Assembly (NCBI GenBank): GCA_017998095.1
Contig: JAGODU010000223.1
Location: forward strand, 1-6,018
Source of the DNA: Prolixibacteraceae bacterium
GTDB taxonomy: Bacteria > Bacteroidota > Bacteroidia > Bacteroidales > Prolixibacteraceae
Direction of reading: 5' to 3'
Length of the DNA: 6,018 bases
Position 1 is the stretch's first letter. Each line of letters begins with the position of its first letter. Shown here one piece after another: positions 5,321 through 6,018 of the stretch. Below the pieces are notes generated by a model that did no database searches, was not told where the DNA came from, and was given only the letters and a program-made list of their open reading frames with translations. The position numbers were made by a program, and so were the translations under genes.

Positions 5321-5635
5321 ATGGCACGTTCTATAAGAGATTCTTTTTCGGGATTTGGTAGTGAATTATTGGAAAGTATAAGAGAAAATGCAAATGCAAA
5401 GATAGATGAAGCAGCATTTGAAGAAAAGATTATTGGAATTGAAAAGGCAACTGCAGCCCTACGTGAAGCAGAAGTTGAAGACGAGAAAATCATTTATCTT
5501 CTGCAAAAATATTGGGATTTACGCCGCAGCGAAGCAAATGAATTTCTACAACCTGTTCAACCAAACGGGCATTTATTGGTCGACTGCATCTACCGAACAG
5601 GCAAAAAGTGTGGACTGTATCTACCGAACCAATAG
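5321..5635 (+). CDS. Small helical protein next to the HEPN gene; altered C-terminus
   Basis: A 104-aa protein that I cannot assign to a named family. Residues 1-76 are acidic and almost wholly helical: SFSGFGSELLESIRENANAK, then FEEKIIGIEKATAALREAEVEDEKIIYLLQKYW, then DLRRSEANEFLQ. The last ~28 residues (PVQPNGHLL...GLYLPNQ) differ in character, with Cys, Gly and Pro, and are encoded by the inverted and direct repeats at 5552-5634. The natural end is probably near residue 77, the tail being read-through into a repeat after a rearrangement. A strong ribosome-binding site and the 16-nt gap place it in one operon with the HEPN gene, making it a candidate antitoxin or accessory subunit. That role rests on position and size alone. 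Confidence 0.6.
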   Translation: MARSIRDSFSGFGSELLESIRENANAKIDEAAFEEKIIGIEKATAALREAEVEDEKIIYLLQKYWDLRRSEANEFLQPVQPNGHLLVDCIYRTGKKCGLYLPNQ

Positions 5636-5641
5636 GTTGAA
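5556..5641. repeat. Nested inverted repeats flanking the 31-nt-spaced units
   Basis: TTCAACC (5556-5562) pairs with GGTTGAA (5635-5641), and TATTGGT (5574-5580) pairs with ACCAATA (5628-5634). The right arms are contiguous; the left arms are split by 11 nt. CCTGTTC (5552-5558) can alternatively pair with GAACAGG (5595-5601). The shape recalls integron attC sites, with GTTCAAC fitting RYYYAAC at 5555-5561, but the matching GTTGAAA lacks the final pyrimidine and no integrase is in the window. Confidence 0.5.
5582..5631 (+). repeat. Two 19-nt direct repeats 31 nt apart
   Basis: GACTGCATCTACCGAACAG (5582-5600) and GACTGTATCTACCGAACCA (5613-5631) share 16 of their first 17 bases. They overlap the 3' end of the small gene. 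The same spacing and a related motif occur at 2044-2093. Confidence 0.65.
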
Positions 5642-5662
5642 AATGTGCGGTTGTTGTAATTA

Positions 5663-5690
5663 AAAACATACGGTCGAGCCACGTTGAGTG
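5663..5690 (+). repeat. 28-nt exact direct repeat, right copy
   Basis: Identical to 2122-2149 over 28 bases, then diverging at once (TATAATAATG here, CGTGGTCTTG there). The hairpin's right arm is missing. It lies between the small gene and the convergent csaB end and starts 32 nt after the last 19-nt repeat; the left copy starts 29 nt after its last repeat. Confidence 0.85.
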
Positions 5691-5704
5691 TATAATAATG
5701 ATGA

Positions 5705-6018
5705 CTAACTTTCCAGAAGCCTTATTGCTATCTCCGCATTTTCATAGGCTTTTTGTTTCAGCAGTCGGTTGTTTGCTTCAAGCTGCTGTGATATTTCTTC
5801 CCTATTGCTCAATACTTCGTCAATGAGCTTTTTAAGGTTATCCAAATTCAATTCTGATACATTTCCCGCAGAGGGCTGCTTCACATATTCCAGGAAGCCC
5901 TGTACCTTGGGGTCATATATCAGCCCGATAACAGGAACTGAAAGGCTGACCGAATATATAAGGGCATGAAGCCTCATTCCCAGCACTAAATCCATCCTTT
6001 TCATTATTCCGAGAATTT
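5705..6018 (-). CDS. csaB: Polysaccharide pyruvyl transferase CsaB, C-terminal part (5' end outside the window)
   Basis: The frame is open to the right edge and ends at TAG (5707-5705). About 104 residues are present. They begin ILGIMKRMDLVLGMRLHALI, with the family's conserved GMRLHAL, then VPVIGLIYDPKVQGFLEY, typical of CsaB proteins, and end in a helical tail (LEANNRLLKQKAYENAEIA). CsaB adds pyruvate ketals to the secondary cell-wall polysaccharide that anchors S-layer proteins with SLH domains in Bacillota. It points toward the accessory genes, its stop lying 14 bp from the 28-nt repeat, and no clear terminator is seen. The methionine at 6004 is internal, not the start. The assignment rests on the C-terminal third only. 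Confidence 0.82.
   Translation of the reverse strand, partial: ILGIMKRMDLVLGMRLHALIYSVSLSVPVIGLIYDPKVQGFLEYVKQPSAGNVSELNLDNLKKLIDEVLSNREEISQQLEANNRLLKQKAYENAEIAIRLLES

Noticed and set aside
5230..5493. Minus-strand 87-codon frame, Ser/Ala/Phe rich
   Set aside because: It is the antisense shadow of the HEPN gene end and the small helical gene.

Overview
The window (6,018 bp) is AT-rich. Its strong purine-rich Shine-Dalgarno sites, short overlapping genes and a terminal csaB-type pyruvyl transferase fit a low-GC, Gram-positive Bacillota chromosome, most likely Clostridia. That is inference from composition and gene content. The two ends look like housekeeping or cell-wall sequence: an unrecognised C-terminal fragment at the left and the C-terminal part of CsaB, on the minus strand, at the right. 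The middle is accessory, island-like DNA.

Layout. Positions 3-131 hold the end of an unrecognised gene, followed by a hairpin (152-190) and a TATAAT box. Positions 243-968 encode a RhuM-family protein that lacks the usual C-terminal part. Then come two overlapping genes. The first (983-1780) encodes a phospholipase D-fold (HKD) putative nuclease whose C-terminus resembles the DpnI-type winged helix. The second (1770-1958) encodes a DpnD/PcfM-like small protein. Together they look like a DpnC-DpnD style restriction locus in which the PD-(D/E)XK nuclease domain is replaced by a PLD domain. Positions 1959-2565 have no convincing gene. They hold degenerate 19-nt repeats, one copy of an exact 28-nt repeat, an RNA-like fold with a good terminator hairpin, and a second degenerate repeat family.

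From about 2566 there is a promoter with a 34-bp interrupted palindrome, then padR (2659-2979) and a three-helix membrane DUF2812 gene (2972-4168). Two very short overlapping ORFs (4158-4274 and 4271-4369) lead into a HEPN-domain protein (4375-5304) with an RNxxxH motif, and then a small helical protein (5321-5635). All these genes point the same way with minimal gaps and could form one operon. The 3' end of the last gene runs into another pair of 31-nt-spaced repeats, nested inverted repeats and the second exact copy of the 28-nt repeat (5663-5690). csaB follows in convergent orientation.

The most interesting structure is that the PadR/DUF2812/HEPN segment is bracketed by two composite sites. 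Each consists of a pair of related 19-nt motifs 31 nt apart, followed about 30 nt later by the identical 28-nt sequence. This suggests cassette-like insertion, recombination, or duplication of a structured element. The two functional modules, PLD-DpnD and HEPN plus a small partner, are both plausible anti-phage or toxin-type systems. No experimental or database evidence was available here.
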